From: Marsupella aquatica
Taxonomy: Eukaryota > Marchantiophyta
Length of the DNA stretch: 64,000 nucleotides
Assembly: GCA_973895155.1 (NCBI GenBank)
Contig: OZ316893.1
Location: 9,486,001 to 9,550,000, forward strand
Direction: 5' to 3'
In this document: piece after piece, positions 32,363 to 44,797 of the stretch
Layout: each line of letters starts with the position of its first letter
How positions within the stretch are numbered: position 1 is the first letter of the stretch
Program-made: the position numbers and the translations under genes
The notes under the pieces: model-generated
Databases searched by the model: none
The model's input: only the letters and a program-made list of their open reading frames with translations
Told to the model about the DNA's origin: nothing

Positions 32363-34077
32363 GATCAGCCTGAGTCATCTACTAGAAGAACTTCCAATCA
32401 TTCTACTAGAGCTCCTACCAGGTATGGTCAATGGGCAGACTCATCTAAGCTAGATGATATTGACATTGCACCTGATGATGATGATATGGCTTTGATCTTG
32501 GAAGAAGAAGAGCCTTCTTCATACAGTGAGGCTTGTGCTTCAGAGCAGAAGCATGAGTGGAATGCAGCAATGCAGAGGGAGTTGCAATCTTTGAGTGACA
32601 ACAAGACATGGGAGCTGGTGGAGCTTCCAAGAGGTCAGCAAGTGGTGGATAGCAAGTGGATTTACAAGTTGAAGGACAAAGGGTGGAGATAAGATCTACA
32701 AGGCAAGGCTTGTTTCCAAGGGGTTCACTTAGGAGAAAGGAGTGAATTACAATGAGGTCTTTCACCGGTGGCTAAGTATTCCACAATACGGATCTTGTGT
32801 CAGCTTGTTGTGTTTTTTGGTCTGGTGATGGATCAGATGGATGGTGTTACTGCTTTTCTCTATGGCAACTTGGAAGAGTTGATCTTCATGAGACAGCCAC
32901 TAGGCTTTATGAAGAAGGGCCAAGAGAACTTAGTTTGCAGATTGCTCAAGTCCTTGTATGGATTGAAGAGTCTCCCAGATAGTGGAACAAGCGGTTTGAT
33001 GATTTCATGCTTGCTCAAGGTTTTACAAGGATGGTGTATGATCTTTGTGTGTATACAAAATCAGTCAAGAATGATGTATTTGGTTTCATCATTCTGGTGA
33101 TCTATGTGGATGACATGTTGATTGTGGCTAAAGATCAATCTGAGGTTGACAGTCTTAAGGCAAAATTGAGTGCTGAATTCAGGATGAAAGATCTTGGTAA
33201 GGCCAAGAGGATCTTAGGGATGGAGATTTTTAGGAACTCTGAGACTGGACAGTTGTGCTTGAGTCAAGGCCAGTATGCGAAGAAAGTACTTGCACGATTC
33301 AACATGGAGAACTGTAAGCCAATGAGTATTCCTTTAGCTTCACATTTCAAGTTATCATCGGCTTTCTCTCCTATGGATGCTGTGGAGAAAGTTCTGATGG
33401 CTAAGATTCCTTATGAGAAGGCAGTAGACAGTCTGATGTATTTGATGACTTGTACTAGGCCTGACTTGGCCCTAGCAATGGGCAAGGTTAGTAGATTTAT
33501 GTCAAATCCAGGGAAGGTACATTGGGAAGCTGTGAAGTGGATTCTCAGGTATCTGAAGGGAACACGGGACTATGGATTACTATTTGATAATAGATCAAAT
33601 AGAACATTAGTTGGCTATGTAGATTCTGACTATGGAGGCTGTCTAGATACAAGGAGGTCTAGAACTGGGTTTGTATTTACTCTTGGAGGAGGATGTATCA
33701 GTTGGAAATCTACCTTGCAGAAGTGCATATCTCAGTCTACTACAAAAGCAGAGTATGTTGCAGCAGCAGAAGCAACAAAGGAAGCAATTTGGTTGGACAA
33801 GTTGATCGCGGAGATGGGTTTAGAGCATGGTAAAATGACTCTAAACTATGATAGTCAGAGTGCTCTTCACTTGGCTGCTAACCAAGTGATGGATAGCAGG
33901 GTAAAGCACATTGATATCAGGTACCATTTTATCAGGCAAACAGTGTCTGATAAAACTTTTGAGCTAGTCAAGATTGATGGAAAGCTCAAGCCCACTGATG
34001 CCTTTACCAAAGTGAATCCTTTACAGAGTTTCTCAAGACACCGTGCTACTTTGCAGGTTTTGCAGTTGTAGTACAAG
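32363..34077 (+). pseudogene. Copia reverse transcriptase and RNase H (disrupted)
   Basis: The region begins with the integrase tail TRRTSNHSTRAPTRYG. RT shows WNAAMQRELQSL, KTWELVELP, KWIYKLK and the active site IYVDDMLIVA (codons 33102-33113). RNase H shows YVDSDYGGCLDTRRSRTGF, STTKAEYVAAAEA and HIDIRYHFIR. A frameshift near 32688 and TAG at 32730-32732 (probably CAG) interrupt the front; another shift lies near 33005. The last 354 codons are open. Confidence 0.92.
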
Positions 34078-34260
34078 TAGAGTTATTTAACAATGTGTGA
34101 CTATTTGTATATGGATTACTCATTCCTGTTTGGCTACGGCTTAGTTCTAGTTAACCCTTAGTTAACCCTTGTGGTTTTTAGGGGGAGACCTGGTTTAGTG
34201 ATTGTCTAGAACTTCCCGCTGAGGATTCCATATGGTAGCATTTAGTCCAGTCCCCAAGAC

Positions 34261-34278
34261 AAGGGTCAAGGGGGAGTT
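34261..34278 (+). other. Copia polypurine tract
   Basis: AAGGGTCAAGGGGGAGTT directly precedes the 3' LTR and would prime plus-strand synthesis. Confidence 0.85.
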
Positions 34279-34619
34279 TGTTAGATATTGATCTAGTCTT
34301 GTGACTCATGAGCTAACTACAGTTAGGCTAACTTGGGTTAGGACTTAGCTAATGTTAGCGGTAGTGCTATTGTGCTTATAGCCATGGCTGATGCCAGACC
34401 CTGGTGGAACTTAGGCTCATTGTTACGGAGCTAGTTGAGAGATAGGGAGAGCTTGTGCTGTGGATGGGTATGGCCGATCGGCCTAGAGTGCAGTAAAGCT
34501 CTTGTGTGTTCCCGTGGACGTAGCCTCATGTGGAGGTGAACCATGTATCTCTCTGTGTCGACTATTGTACCTTGGATGGTTCATGGGCTTGCCGTTACGA
34601 ATGTCGTCTATGCTCAACA
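34279..34619 (+). repeat. Copia 3' LTR
   Basis: 341 bp, TGTTAGATATTG to CTCAACA, followed by target duplication AAAGC. Confidence 0.93.
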
Positions 34620-34997
34620 AAAGCAAGGCTCTGACCATGAATTAAGGATAGTCAAGGGGTGAGGATAATCAAGACTCAAGACCAGGTTTGTTGGGTAGAA
34701 GAAAAATCAACCAACTAATCCTTGTTATGGCTTGCTCCTCACACCACCCTTATTATCTCCTCCCCTGAGTTTTGGGGAATCCAATGGCCATGGGCAAATG
34801 TCACCACCTAGTTACACTTGGAGAATTGTGAATATTGAGAGACAATGGGCAAAGGGCGCAGGCACGGGCAACAAGGTACCAGAGGCTCATAATGAACCTT
34901 GAAGTTGTCTTTTGTTTTGAATCAATGCCCTAAAAATAAGCTGGGATATATTTTCCCCCAAAATGAGAGCTTGAGCACAAGTTTTGAGAGGCTATCT

Positions 34998-35650
34998 TGT
35001 TAGGTATTTACTCTTGGGTCTAGAGTAATGACTGTAACCATAGTTATGTAGAGCAAAAACGTGACCTCCAATGGTTGCACATGACCATTCAACAAGCAAG
35101 TAGTTGGCATACATTGAGAGATATGTGGTTCACCTCCAATGAGGCTACATCCACAAGAACATAGAAATATTTTGATGCCCTCTAGGACCGTTAGCTATAC
35201 CAAGTCCCCACAACATAAGCTCTCCATATCTCTCAAATGTCTATGTAACAACTAACTTGAGTTTACAAGCAAACATTGCTTGAGTTTATAGTCCGAGGCA
35301 ACACAACTAACCTAACCAAGACTGTGACTATGGTTAGCCCTACTTCTGACTACAATAGTAACTCTAGACTAAGAGCAAATGCCTAACAAGTTAGGCCAAC
35401 AATAGTTACAAACTTGGTTTATGTATGCAAGCAAGTGTTTGCTTGTCTAAGGAACTCAGGCTTATTGTTACACAACCACTTGAGAGATAGTGAGAGATTA
35501 TGCTAAGAAGACTTGGTATGGCCAACAACTTAGAGTGCAGACTTAAAGCTCTTGTGTGTTCCCATGGATGTGCCCTCATTATTTGGAGACTAACCACATA
35601 TTTCTTGTTGTTGATTATTTCTTTGTTGGATGCATGCTGTTGAGAGTTTT
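34998..35650. repeat. Three diverged LTR fragments, one inverted
   Basis: 34998-35090 (+) starts TGTTAGGTATTTACTC. About 35090-35390 is the reverse complement of an LTR of the same family (its reversed start is TGTTAGGCATTTGCTC and it contains TAGCCTCATTGGAGGTGAAC). About 35390-35650 (+) repeats the LTR end (TAAAGCTCTTGTGTGTTCCC). All are diverged from the 341-bp LTR next door. Old solo or rearranged LTRs of a related Copia family are the likely source. Confidence 0.7.
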
Positions 35651-36690
35651 GCCCACTAACCTAATTACCCATTCCTTTGCTCTAGGAAATGAATTTACCT
35701 CGAGACCATAGCCCTGGAAAATAGCCTTACATTGCATTTAATTAGTAATTAGTAAGATGCTCAACATATATTCCTAATGCTCTAGTAAAAGAATCTTAAT
35801 ACACTTGTCTAAGAGATTTTTCTTGTTACTAATTTTAGTAAAAGTAAAGGAGAACCTTAATGAATGAGATATACAAATCTTGATTGTGCATTTCTCACAA
35901 GAATTCCTGTAAATTGAAAGTGAAATAAACATGTAGATTGAAAGTGAAAATAAGCAGGAAAAATCACCAAAGACATTAAAGAATATCACAAAGGGCATGA
36001 AAGGTATTGTATTAGCTTCCGGAAAATACACAAAGGGTATTAAATAGGGCATCTCAAAGTTATCAATTTGATGGACCTACACTCCCTAGTTACCCATTTT
36101 GCGCTTTTTCCCCTAAGTATTAGTCTTACATGCCATTACCATCAATCACTCTAGAGGCTGGTGACCAAAAAACCCCCAAAAAAAAACTTTACATAACCTT
36201 TTGTAAAAGTTATTCCTTTATGGTCTAATGCCATATCCATAATCTCAAAGCGTTGAGACTCCGTAATACATAGTAGAGTCCGGGTGAAAGATCACTACTG
36301 TATCAGCTTCCGATTGTGCATTCGTCTTGTGTCCACCTTCCTGATGCGATCGTTTGGCTTTTTGATCATGCGCGAAACAGAAATTTGAGTGAAGGTACCA
36401 CACCTAGAGCGATTGTGTCAATAGCTGCTCACAGAATGGTTTGCTGAGCATGCGAGAAAATTGAGGAAGAAGGGCCTGTTTGAGCTCTGTTTCTGAGTTC
36501 TGTTCTGACTCTTTAGTACTCAATCCGCGAGATCAATCCAGACCTCCTAGACCTGCCTGAAGCCAGAGAAGGGAGCTTCTCAATGGTTTCGTCGATGAGG
36601 TAAAATGTGTGCGGTCGAGGTGCATTTAGTCTGCTGAGTTGCTGGGAGAAGGTGGTGGAGGGGAGGGGAAGGGAAGGGAAAGGAAACAGC
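35651..36690. other. Intergenic and upstream region of the uS9m gene
   Basis: AT-rich sequence without a supported gene. The last 150 bases are purine-rich (GGAGGGGAGGGGAAGGGAAG) and form the likely 5' leader of the plus-strand gene. Confidence 0.5.
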
Positions 36691-38665
36691 ATGGCCGCCG
36701 GAAGGCACGCCTCGCTGCTGAAACCCTTGTTGAGGCATTTGACAGGATTTAATAATGTGAGACACAATTCGGAGGGTTTCAGCAGATGCTTGACGTCGTC
36801 TGCGCTTGGAGCAGCTTTTGCCGATTCATCTCTTCGTCATGCTTGTGCATTGCGTTCTGATTACTCCGGCAGTCTCATTGGAATTCAACTTTTCAAAGGA
36901 ATCCAGTGCCGTGACTATTCTAGCGGCAGTCAAGGGATCCCAGGTGGTCCATCTGGTACGTCGACTCCTCGAAGAGAAAAATCACATCACTTGATATGCA
37001 CGAGATGGATAATCCATCAGAAGAATTACAAAGAGGGACATGAAGATATATGTCTCAAACCGGTATAAATAGAGGAGCTAAGAGGCTAAACCCTAAAGGA
37101 CTTGCACTACAATGTGAAGTTCGTAAGATTCAGCAGTCTTCCTCTCGTGACCTGTCCTGATTGTCGATGTTTTGATTCAGTCGGTCCGAAATGTGCATGC
37201 AGGGCCTGCAGGGTCGGAGGGGTTTGGAGATCTTACATCACAATCCGTTGTGACGGATGACATGCTGGACAGTTTGATAGCCCTGAAGGATTTTGGGGAC
37301 ATCGAAGGCCTCCCGCCGCTGGATCAGATCTTGGACGAGGATGAGGAGAGGGAAAAGAAGGCGAGGAGGAGAGAAATGGAGAAGAAGAAACAGCTGGAGA
37401 TTGCTGCGATGCGAGTGAAGACAGTGGATGAGTTCGGGCGTGCTTATGGAACAGGTAGGAGGAAAGCAAGCACAGCTAGGGTTTGGATAAAGGAGGGTGA
37501 AGGGAAGATTACCATTAACGGGAAGCCTCATGATCTCTATTTCCCTGACATTGATCAGCGCCTCCAGCTGCTGGAGCCATTCTTGCAAACTAGTCAATTA
37601 GGTGTGTTCGACGTTCGAGCAACTGTGAAAGGCGGTGGTTTCTCAGGTATTTATACTTCGTGCACTTTGTAATGAGAGGAAAGGCTTTTCCCATCAAAAT
37701 ATAGAAAAAAAGAGAGGCAACTCTTGTAACGGAAATAGTGAAGAGTTAGGGTCACACTGTCAAAATCTGGACTCTAGTTGTTTGTAGACTTTCCTTATTG
37801 GGCTCTTCAGTGATGCATTCTCGGTGTAGTACTCGGTCCCTTGCGCTGGCGAGTTCCCTGGCTTTTTTGTCGAAACAATTTAGGGTTGGGACTGATGGAT
37901 ATCTTGCGTATTCCAGGACAATCAGGTGCCTTAAGGCATGGTATCAGCAAAGCTTTGCAACTCTATGATCCAAACTTTCGCCCCGCATTGAAATCAGGTA
38001 TATGTCGTGGTTTATTCATAACCGATCCCTTTCAAAATGATCAATTGTCATCGAGGCATTTGTTCTCGTTTGAGCCAGGTTTCTTGTGGTTTGCTTGGGT
38101 TACTTAGGTTTAACTTTGGTGGTCTTATGGAGAGGGATGGTGTGGAAATGTCGTCGGTAGATTTCAATCAGACTCTTATTCCCTTAGCAATAATGATCCA
38201 TCGATCACCCACCTGCTAAATGGAGATATGCAAACAAAAGAAAAGGGAGTGATTTCTCGTGCTCAGTAAGCCTCTCGTCAATGGGGGCTAGTGCTGGCCA
38301 TAGAATGAGGAGACCTGTACCCCAGGGTTTATAAGTTTTTGTTGTTGTCAAGGGAACGCCAGATCTGAGGGTGGCGCATTTTGCCTTCCACTTCTTTCTT
38401 TGAATATAAATTCAGCATTAGAGATTTATCAGGTGTTGGACACAAAGAGGCATCTAGATATACCTCTGCCTGGTTCATCTGTGTACCCAAAACCTTTAGT
38501 TGCACTTGTCGGGGTTACCTCGTGATGGATGGAGATTAATCTCTAACGGTTTTCCTTATGTTTGTGTGCACAGCTGGAATGCTTACAAGGGACTCTCGTG
38601 TCGTTGAGCGGAAAAAACCAGGAAAAGCTAAGGCCCGGAAGAGCTACCAGTGGGTCAAGCGATAG
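36691..38665 (+). CDS. Small ribosomal subunit protein uS9, mitochondrial
   Basis: Four exons: 36691-36955, 37203-37646, 37917-37997 and 38574-38665. All junctions are GT-AG and the frame is kept. The first 90 codons are rich in Arg, Ser and Ala with few acids ([20 protein letters not shown]), a typical mitochondrial presequence. A charged linker follows, then the uS9 domain: [47 protein letters not shown] and the basic C-terminus [11 protein letters not shown], which in ribosomes reaches toward the P-site tRNA. An in-frame upstream ATG-equivalent reading exists, but the chosen ATG starts the presequence cleanly. It is complete, with no disruptions. A plastid location is less likely because of the long linker and presequence type. 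Confidence 0.92.
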
Positions 38666-40259
38666 AGCTTGGACATCGAGCAAACATTCCTCATATCACT
38701 CGTGCATGTGCTGTGACTAGAAATTCACTCTGGATTGCTGTCACTTTTCTCTGATTACTGGAGGTCAGTTGGGATGATGTTATGGATGACCTACCTATTG
38801 AGCATGGAGATTCTTTGAAGAAGTAATCGTACCACTTGTTAACTGTGGTAGAACAGTTGACATTGGTAACTTAACTTCATGTACCAGTACAAGATTTTGG
38901 GAGAATCCTTACCTTCATCCTGTAGTTCTGGTGGTACCGTGCCTAAGAAAGTAGCGCACTGACCTGTACGGGCAGTCACAACAGATGTTAGCCAACCCAA
39001 GAACTTATCTTGGCACGAGAACAGATGCGAATGGTGGTCTTGAGGATGGATCATTTTGCAGATCCTGTGTAATTATTAGGGTATACTGAGAATACCCATC
39101 AAAGCTGTAAATGGGGGTTCTGCGAACAAACTCTTCTCTGGGAACGCACCCTTCGTCAAAATGAAATAGCACAGTTTTTGTAATTCCTGACGGGTTCCTT
39201 ATTCCACAGCAGTGGTCACATTGGCCCCCCTCAGTGCTGTCTGGTTGAAAGCCATCTGTATTTGTATTCCTTGGAGCGTTGGTACTATTTTCCTGGATTC
39301 TCTAATTGGTGGTGTTGGTATTATTTCCCTGGATTCTCTAATTGGAGCTTCGGGAATGTACTTGGAACGCATAATCTGGTCTATTCTAGAATTGAAGTTA
39401 GAATGTCGTCTAACCATCTATAGTTGCATGTTGTACAGAAAAGGGAGACCTTGGCTGCAGTTTTCATTTCTTCCCTTAAACTTGGCTCAGAAAAAGCAAT
39501 GGCCTGGCTTGTCAAGTAGTCTTGCTCCAAGAGAATGTTGGGAATCATCGTTGCGATCTCAAGAGATCGCAACGATTCTTACAAAATTTCAAACATCACC
39601 GGTCATCTGACGCTAGTAACAAACGTTCCAAGCCTTCAAATATTTCGATTGTCAATATCATCTTGGCAGCCTCGCTCAGTCCATACCCCGACAAATGCGT
39701 CAACGGACATTTCCTTCTTCCGTTATTGTCAAACACAGTCGACAACCTCAGCCTGTACTAGTAAATAAATAAATAAAGGCTGGACCGTTCAGACAGACAG
39801 TACACAAAACGCATCCTGAGCAAGTCCTCGTATTTTGCTAAAGGTCCGAGCCTCGGCCAATGTCCATTTCATTCGTTCTATATAACACTTCAGTCGGTCT
39901 CCTCCAACTCTCCACCACAGGAGACGCCTAAACAACGCACGAAATACAACCTGGGCCAGTCCTCGTCTTGCAGAAGTGGAGGCATAATCAAATTTCGATA
40001 GGTTTATTGGCAGTCGACGATCCACTTAGATGTCAAGTTCTCCGTTAAATTGCCATTGATTTGAAACTTTTGTTGTGACAATATGAACAAAATCCTTCGA
40101 GAGGCCCTACTACTTGAAAAGTCCGTCGACTCTTTCAAGGCATCAGGGTGGCCAAAACTCATGTAAAAGCTAACTCATTATCCTCACTAATATCACATAC
40201 TCGAACGATCTACAAAGTAAAGCGCGCCTATAAGACTATCCGAAGTTCCCAACTTGTCC
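38666..40259. other. Intergenic region between two convergent 3' ends
   Basis: No gene is supported. It holds a short tandem duplication around 39285-39350 (two copies of CCTGGATTCTCTAATTGG), a 30-bp palindrome at 39547-39576, and otherwise 3' UTR-like sequence of uS9m and eIF4E. Confidence 0.55.
39547..39576. repeat. 30-bp palindrome
   Basis: Perfect 14-base arms ATCGTTGCGATCTC and GAGATCGCAACGAT around a central AA. It stands alone between genes; no second copy is seen in the window. Confidence 0.85.
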
Positions 40260-42632
40260 TTATACAGTGTATCTGTTCTTGGCATTCTTATCTAGTCTCT
40301 TAGCATCATCCTGCAATAGCCAACAAATTCACGAAGTTAGTATCACAATTCCTTCGCTAAAGCATTGCAGACAGCATACAGTGATGCACTCAAATTCTAA
40401 GATAGGAACTCAGCGTGTTGCACTGTCTGTCCCTTCTTTTATTGGCACGGAAATCACACAGTACGACAACACAATTACTGTAATAAGCTCCATTGTTTCT
40501 GTTACCACTCCGTATACTTTAACGTCATCAAGACTTCTTAGGTGTACTTGATTGTGTGCAATCTATCCAATCGTGATCGTACGACCCTTCGAAAATGTCT
40601 TCATTCCTCCTTCAAACTCGTTAAACAGGAGTAAACGAGAGCACTAAAAGCTCGACATTAGAAGTTCAGAACGAGAGTCAACTTACATGAACAAGGTAGC
40701 CGATTTTATCATTGATGTCAAGCACCTGTTTCCACTGTTTCCCAATGGTAACCTGCAATACACGAACACGAGTATTAGATTCATGCTCACTTCTTGTTTG
40801 TAGCAATTCCCCTAGACAAAGTAAAACGGGACTTTCTCGACTATCGATACGAGTGAGGAAGTGCTGACGCTGGCTCGTACAAACGCCGTCTCATTGACAT
40901 ATTCAAAAAATCTATGCAAACAATCAAGCCCGGGGAAGAGTGACGCAAAAAGGGCAGCACCGTGATGGAAGCAACAGAGGCAATTAAATCACACTCAAAT
41001 CATGAACACGGCTATGTTATCAAGCTGGTAGTGTTCGAGTGTTCTATCCTCCTGACCCGAGTAGGACGACAAGTCCCTAGAAAGATCAAGTGTCTTACAT
41101 CTAAACTCTAATTGGGCTATCTGTGTGTAAAGAAGAGAAGTCTCGATCATTGACTCTAGCGTGTCCTTCTACTGTTTCTACATGCAAGTTAGCATTTAAA
41201 ACAATAGAAACAAGTGCTCGACATCCGGCAATTCCAAAGAGGAAGATCTTCGATTCCGTCGTGATTAATGATCTACAAAAAGCTTGGACCATGAGAACAT
41301 CAGACCATGGATCCTATCATGATTACTCGTGGGACCCGAAGACAAGAACCCAATCTATATAGACATTATGCTCAAATGTGTACCTGAGCTGCTTCATTTG
41401 ATGCTGTTTTGGTCCACAAGGCTAACTTGTCCTGACGGGCTCGGACGCTTACAACGGCACCACAGATGTCATCGTACTCGTCGAACTGCTCTCCGATCAT
41501 GGCCAACAGCTGCCGCAAAGAAAGAAGAGGGTCAATACGCCTACTCAACAGCCAAACGTTCCCAACAGATATGCCTTCCGAATCACAGGGAAAAATTCGA
41601 GTTCACTTACAGTATGAAGCCAATACGTATCAAGGACTTGCTTGTTGCTTCCCTTCAAAGCACTAACACTCCACTTTCCTCCTTGTGCACACTTAGGGTC
41701 CTCCCACTTCGGTTCAATTCCTTCCTTGAAACAATGGAAGTCGGCTCCAGCGATCAGTTGGCTTGGCTGGAGGACATTGTTGAACAAGCTATACGGCAAC
41801 AGCAAAGTTAAAATACAATAAGTATGTTACAAGATGGGGAATTCTGTCAAGGCCGAGCCCTCACAGCCCAGCATCCTTAACTCCTCATACCCACGTCTCA
41901 CGAAAGCAGCGGGACTCAGGAAGTGATGACAACGAGAAAGAAATCGAAGAGGTAAGAAATCCTGTCAATCTTCGACGGACTTTTCCGACTACAAACTAAA
42001 CAACCAGCAGAAATCCATACTCTGATGCAGGACAGAAATATTCCATCCCAGATAGATAAGGAAGAGGTTACGGATGGGGTAGGAGATAACGAAGATGGAA
42101 AAGTGAGGACGACGAAAGCACCAGAGAAGATACGTTAAATGAGTTAAAACAACGTGAACGAGGGAACATCGAATCACACAAGCCCTCAACAGTATAATTG
42201 GAAAGCGAACCATCTTCAAAGTTCTCACATCGCAAGTGACACAATGCCCTAATGCTGACCGAAACCGTTCTACACGAGATAGACAAGGGCTTACGGACCG
42301 AAGCACCACGCAAGAAAAAGAAGAAGAAAGGAATAATTTTACACGTACCACCAGAAATCCTCGACAGTCTTGAATGTATAAACGGGCCGCAAAGAGCTAC
42401 CCCACGTCGCCTGTTTAGACTTCCCATTGGGATTGTCGAACCAAAACGTCCAGCCATGCTCTAGGGCGTGCTTCGCTTCAATAGCCTTCTCAGGAGCAGG
42501 AGTGGAAGCAGCGGCAGTCTCCGCGCTGCTCACGATCTCCCCGTCTTCCACCTCCTTGCTGCTATCCACCACCTCCGCTTTAGCTGCCACTGGTACTGAT
42601 TCGGGCGGTGATTTCTCCGCCATATCGGTCAT
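40260..42632 (-). CDS. EIF4E: Eukaryotic translation initiation factor 4E (cap-binding)
   Basis: Five exons: 42632-42349, 41788-41611, 41509-41384, 40752-40687 and 40310-40260. Phases agree at each GT-AG junction. The N-terminus ([14 protein letters not shown]) is an acidic, disordered leader. The fold starts at [12 protein letters not shown]. Cap-stacking Trp residues are in [14 protein letters not shown] and GIEPKWEDP; the eIF4G-contact region is [32 protein letters not shown] and [14 protein letters not shown] follow, then [10 protein letters not shown] and the C-terminus AKNRYTV. Length (about 235 codons) is normal. It binds the 5' cap of mRNA as part of eIF4F. It is closer to canonical plant eIF4E than to nCBP by these motifs; the eIF(iso)4E distinction is not firm. 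Confidence 0.94.
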
Positions 42633-44797
42633 ACTTCCGGAAGAACTCGTCACCAATTCACACTCAAAATCTCCCCCGCCTGTACTCGCTGAGTACAAGA
42701 TCTCCAAACCCACCAAGATATCTGAAAACCAAACCTGGTCGATCGATCCTTGAATCCTTCTTTCCCTGTCGACACGATACACAATTGAATTGTTCGGAAC
42801 ACAATGCGAGACGAAGCGAAGGAAAGCACGAGAGTAATGAAGACCTGAATGAGCAGAGGTTGATGAGAATTGAGGCCTATAAGGAGGGTTTTGCCCTAAA
42901 CTGAGGTTGCTCGTGTTTGGGACTCCGGTCAGAAGTTCACTCGAGTCGAATGACGTAAAGAGTTAGCACAGAACAGTGTCGTCGCTCGGGTTTAGGTTGG
43001 AGGTGGCAATCTCTGGTTGGCCGTGCTTTACCATGGTTACCAGAGGCTCCTCGCTATAGTATTCCACTGTTCCCACACTTCCCTTGTTGATGTGCAGCTT
43101 AATTAATGTCCTTCCCGTCGTTTTTTCTCGTTTGAATTTTCAGTGAATTCTTCTACTTTAGAATAATGCTCACTCAAGATTTGGACCAGTTCATTATGAT
43201 GCAAAGTATACTCTAATTTTACTAAAGTTACTAAAAATAAAAGTCTCGTAGTCCTTCTGGTGTAGTATGGCCCTCTTACCTAGACATTATAGGCAACAAT
43301 AGCCCCTCAAAACTCCTTTTCTTGGCATTATATCCCACAATACTGTAAACATTTTTTACTATATACTAAGTTAATGAGTGACCATGAGTTTAGGATTTCT
43401 TGGTGTTGTGTGCCAGGTTGGATTCCCACCTCACTCATTAGTCAAGTGGGGGACCAAGAGTTGCAGCACACGAACTGAGGCATATCCAAGTACTGCCCAT
43501 TTGCAATGACAAGAGGGCCATCCAAGTTGCTCTGATGGTAGTTTCACGACAGTCCAAAGAAATGGCGGACAAGCTTCCCGAACGCACACCAAAGTAAGAT
43601 CCTACAACTTTCCATACTTTTAATGTTATTTATAAGTAAATAAATATTTTGTTATGTGGACCCCAAGCGAAAATCTTTTAAGTATTGAAGAGTACTATGA
43701 GGGCATTTCTGGGCAATCATAGTCCCTCTAAACTTGAGCTACAGCCCTCGTTTTTAGGGCATTATAACCCACAATACGGTCTACTGTGGATAAGTGCAAC
43801 ATCTATAACTGCATTCCATGGGTAATTGCAGGGTGGTCATGTAGTCCCTCAATAATACAGCAAATTTTTTTGTAAATGCACCAAAAAATGCATCTTCTGT
43901 AAATGCAAGTTGCTCATCACTAAACTACAATTACCTAAGGGCATTTTCAGTCTATAAGAGTACAGATGCATTACTTAATGACTACAATACATACGTAAAA
44001 AGCATTTATTGTTGAGTGCAAGAGACAATTACACATTGTAGTTTCATGCACTTTTCCAGTTGAATCGTTCACTACAAGTATTCTGGGTATGACCTTACAA
44101 GACATTTGTGGAAGTGCAGAAGTGATTTCATACACTTATTGGAAATTATTGGAAAGTGTAACAGACACATATGGACAAGTGTAATATGCACTTATGCTGA
44201 AGTGCATAACATGGATAACTGCCGGTTTGGTGTCTTCCCAGGAGCTTGCACTTAGAGCCTGCACTTAGACACGGAGACTTTACACTGGAAACATGGCGCA
44301 AACGAATCGTTGGAGAGACGAACATCGAGTCATACAGCAATATCCAACTGAGACCACAGTCCTGTTCGAATTTTGCAATCTTAGTCGGGTAGCGTAACGT
44401 AACCGCAACACCTCCTGACTCCTGCAGAGCTGCTTCTCCCATTATGTTGTCCGTTATTTTGAAGTTTCAACTTGCAACGTTCGATGTTGGACTTCGAGTT
44501 GTCAAATTCAATTTTGACTCGTGAATGTGTTAGCTATTCACCCCAGATTCCGTTTCTGATCATTTTTAATTAGGGGTTGTGAGAGGTTCAAATTCAAAGC
44601 ACGGTCCACAATGACGGCAAAAATTGTTCGTAGGTTGGACAGGGGCACTGAATGCATGTGAGAACCTCCATAAAAGCCCCTACAGCAGGTTGTGGAGTCC
44701 AGCGTGACATTCTGAGGAAAATTGTTCGTCTTATAAACTGGTTATCGACAGCAGAACTTTGGTTCAATCGAGATGTATCATCGCAGGGAAAGGAAAT
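42633..44797. other. Intergenic region with dispersed repeats
   Basis: The eIF4E promoter and 5' leader are at the left. 43165-43350 and about 43685-43790 both carry GGCAA(T/C)-A(T/A)AG(C/T)CCCTC segments related to each other and to 17815-18030. 43850-44200 is rich in short GTGCA/TGCAC words. No gene is supported. Confidence 0.5.

Larger units (their letters stand above)
18266..34619 (+). mobile_element. Ty1/Copia LTR retrotransposon, interrupted by a nested insertion
   Basis: The LTRs (18266-18606 and 34279-34619, each 341 bp) begin TGTTAGATATTG and end CTCAACA. The flanks AAAGC (18261-18265 and 34620-34624) are a perfect 5-bp duplication. The order gag, protease, integrase, reverse transcriptase, RNase H is that of Copia. 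About 9.5 kb of other sequence (roughly 22830-32362) splits the integrase C-terminal part from the reverse transcriptase. The two LTRs differ by about a dozen substitutions and two 3-base gaps by eye, so the insertion is not ancient. Several stops make it non-coding as it stands. Confidence 0.93.

Noticed and set aside
36607-36690. Upstream in-frame extension of uS9m
   Set aside because: The extension is Gly/Arg/Glu-rich from the purine-rich leader; the ATG at 36691 begins a normal presequence.
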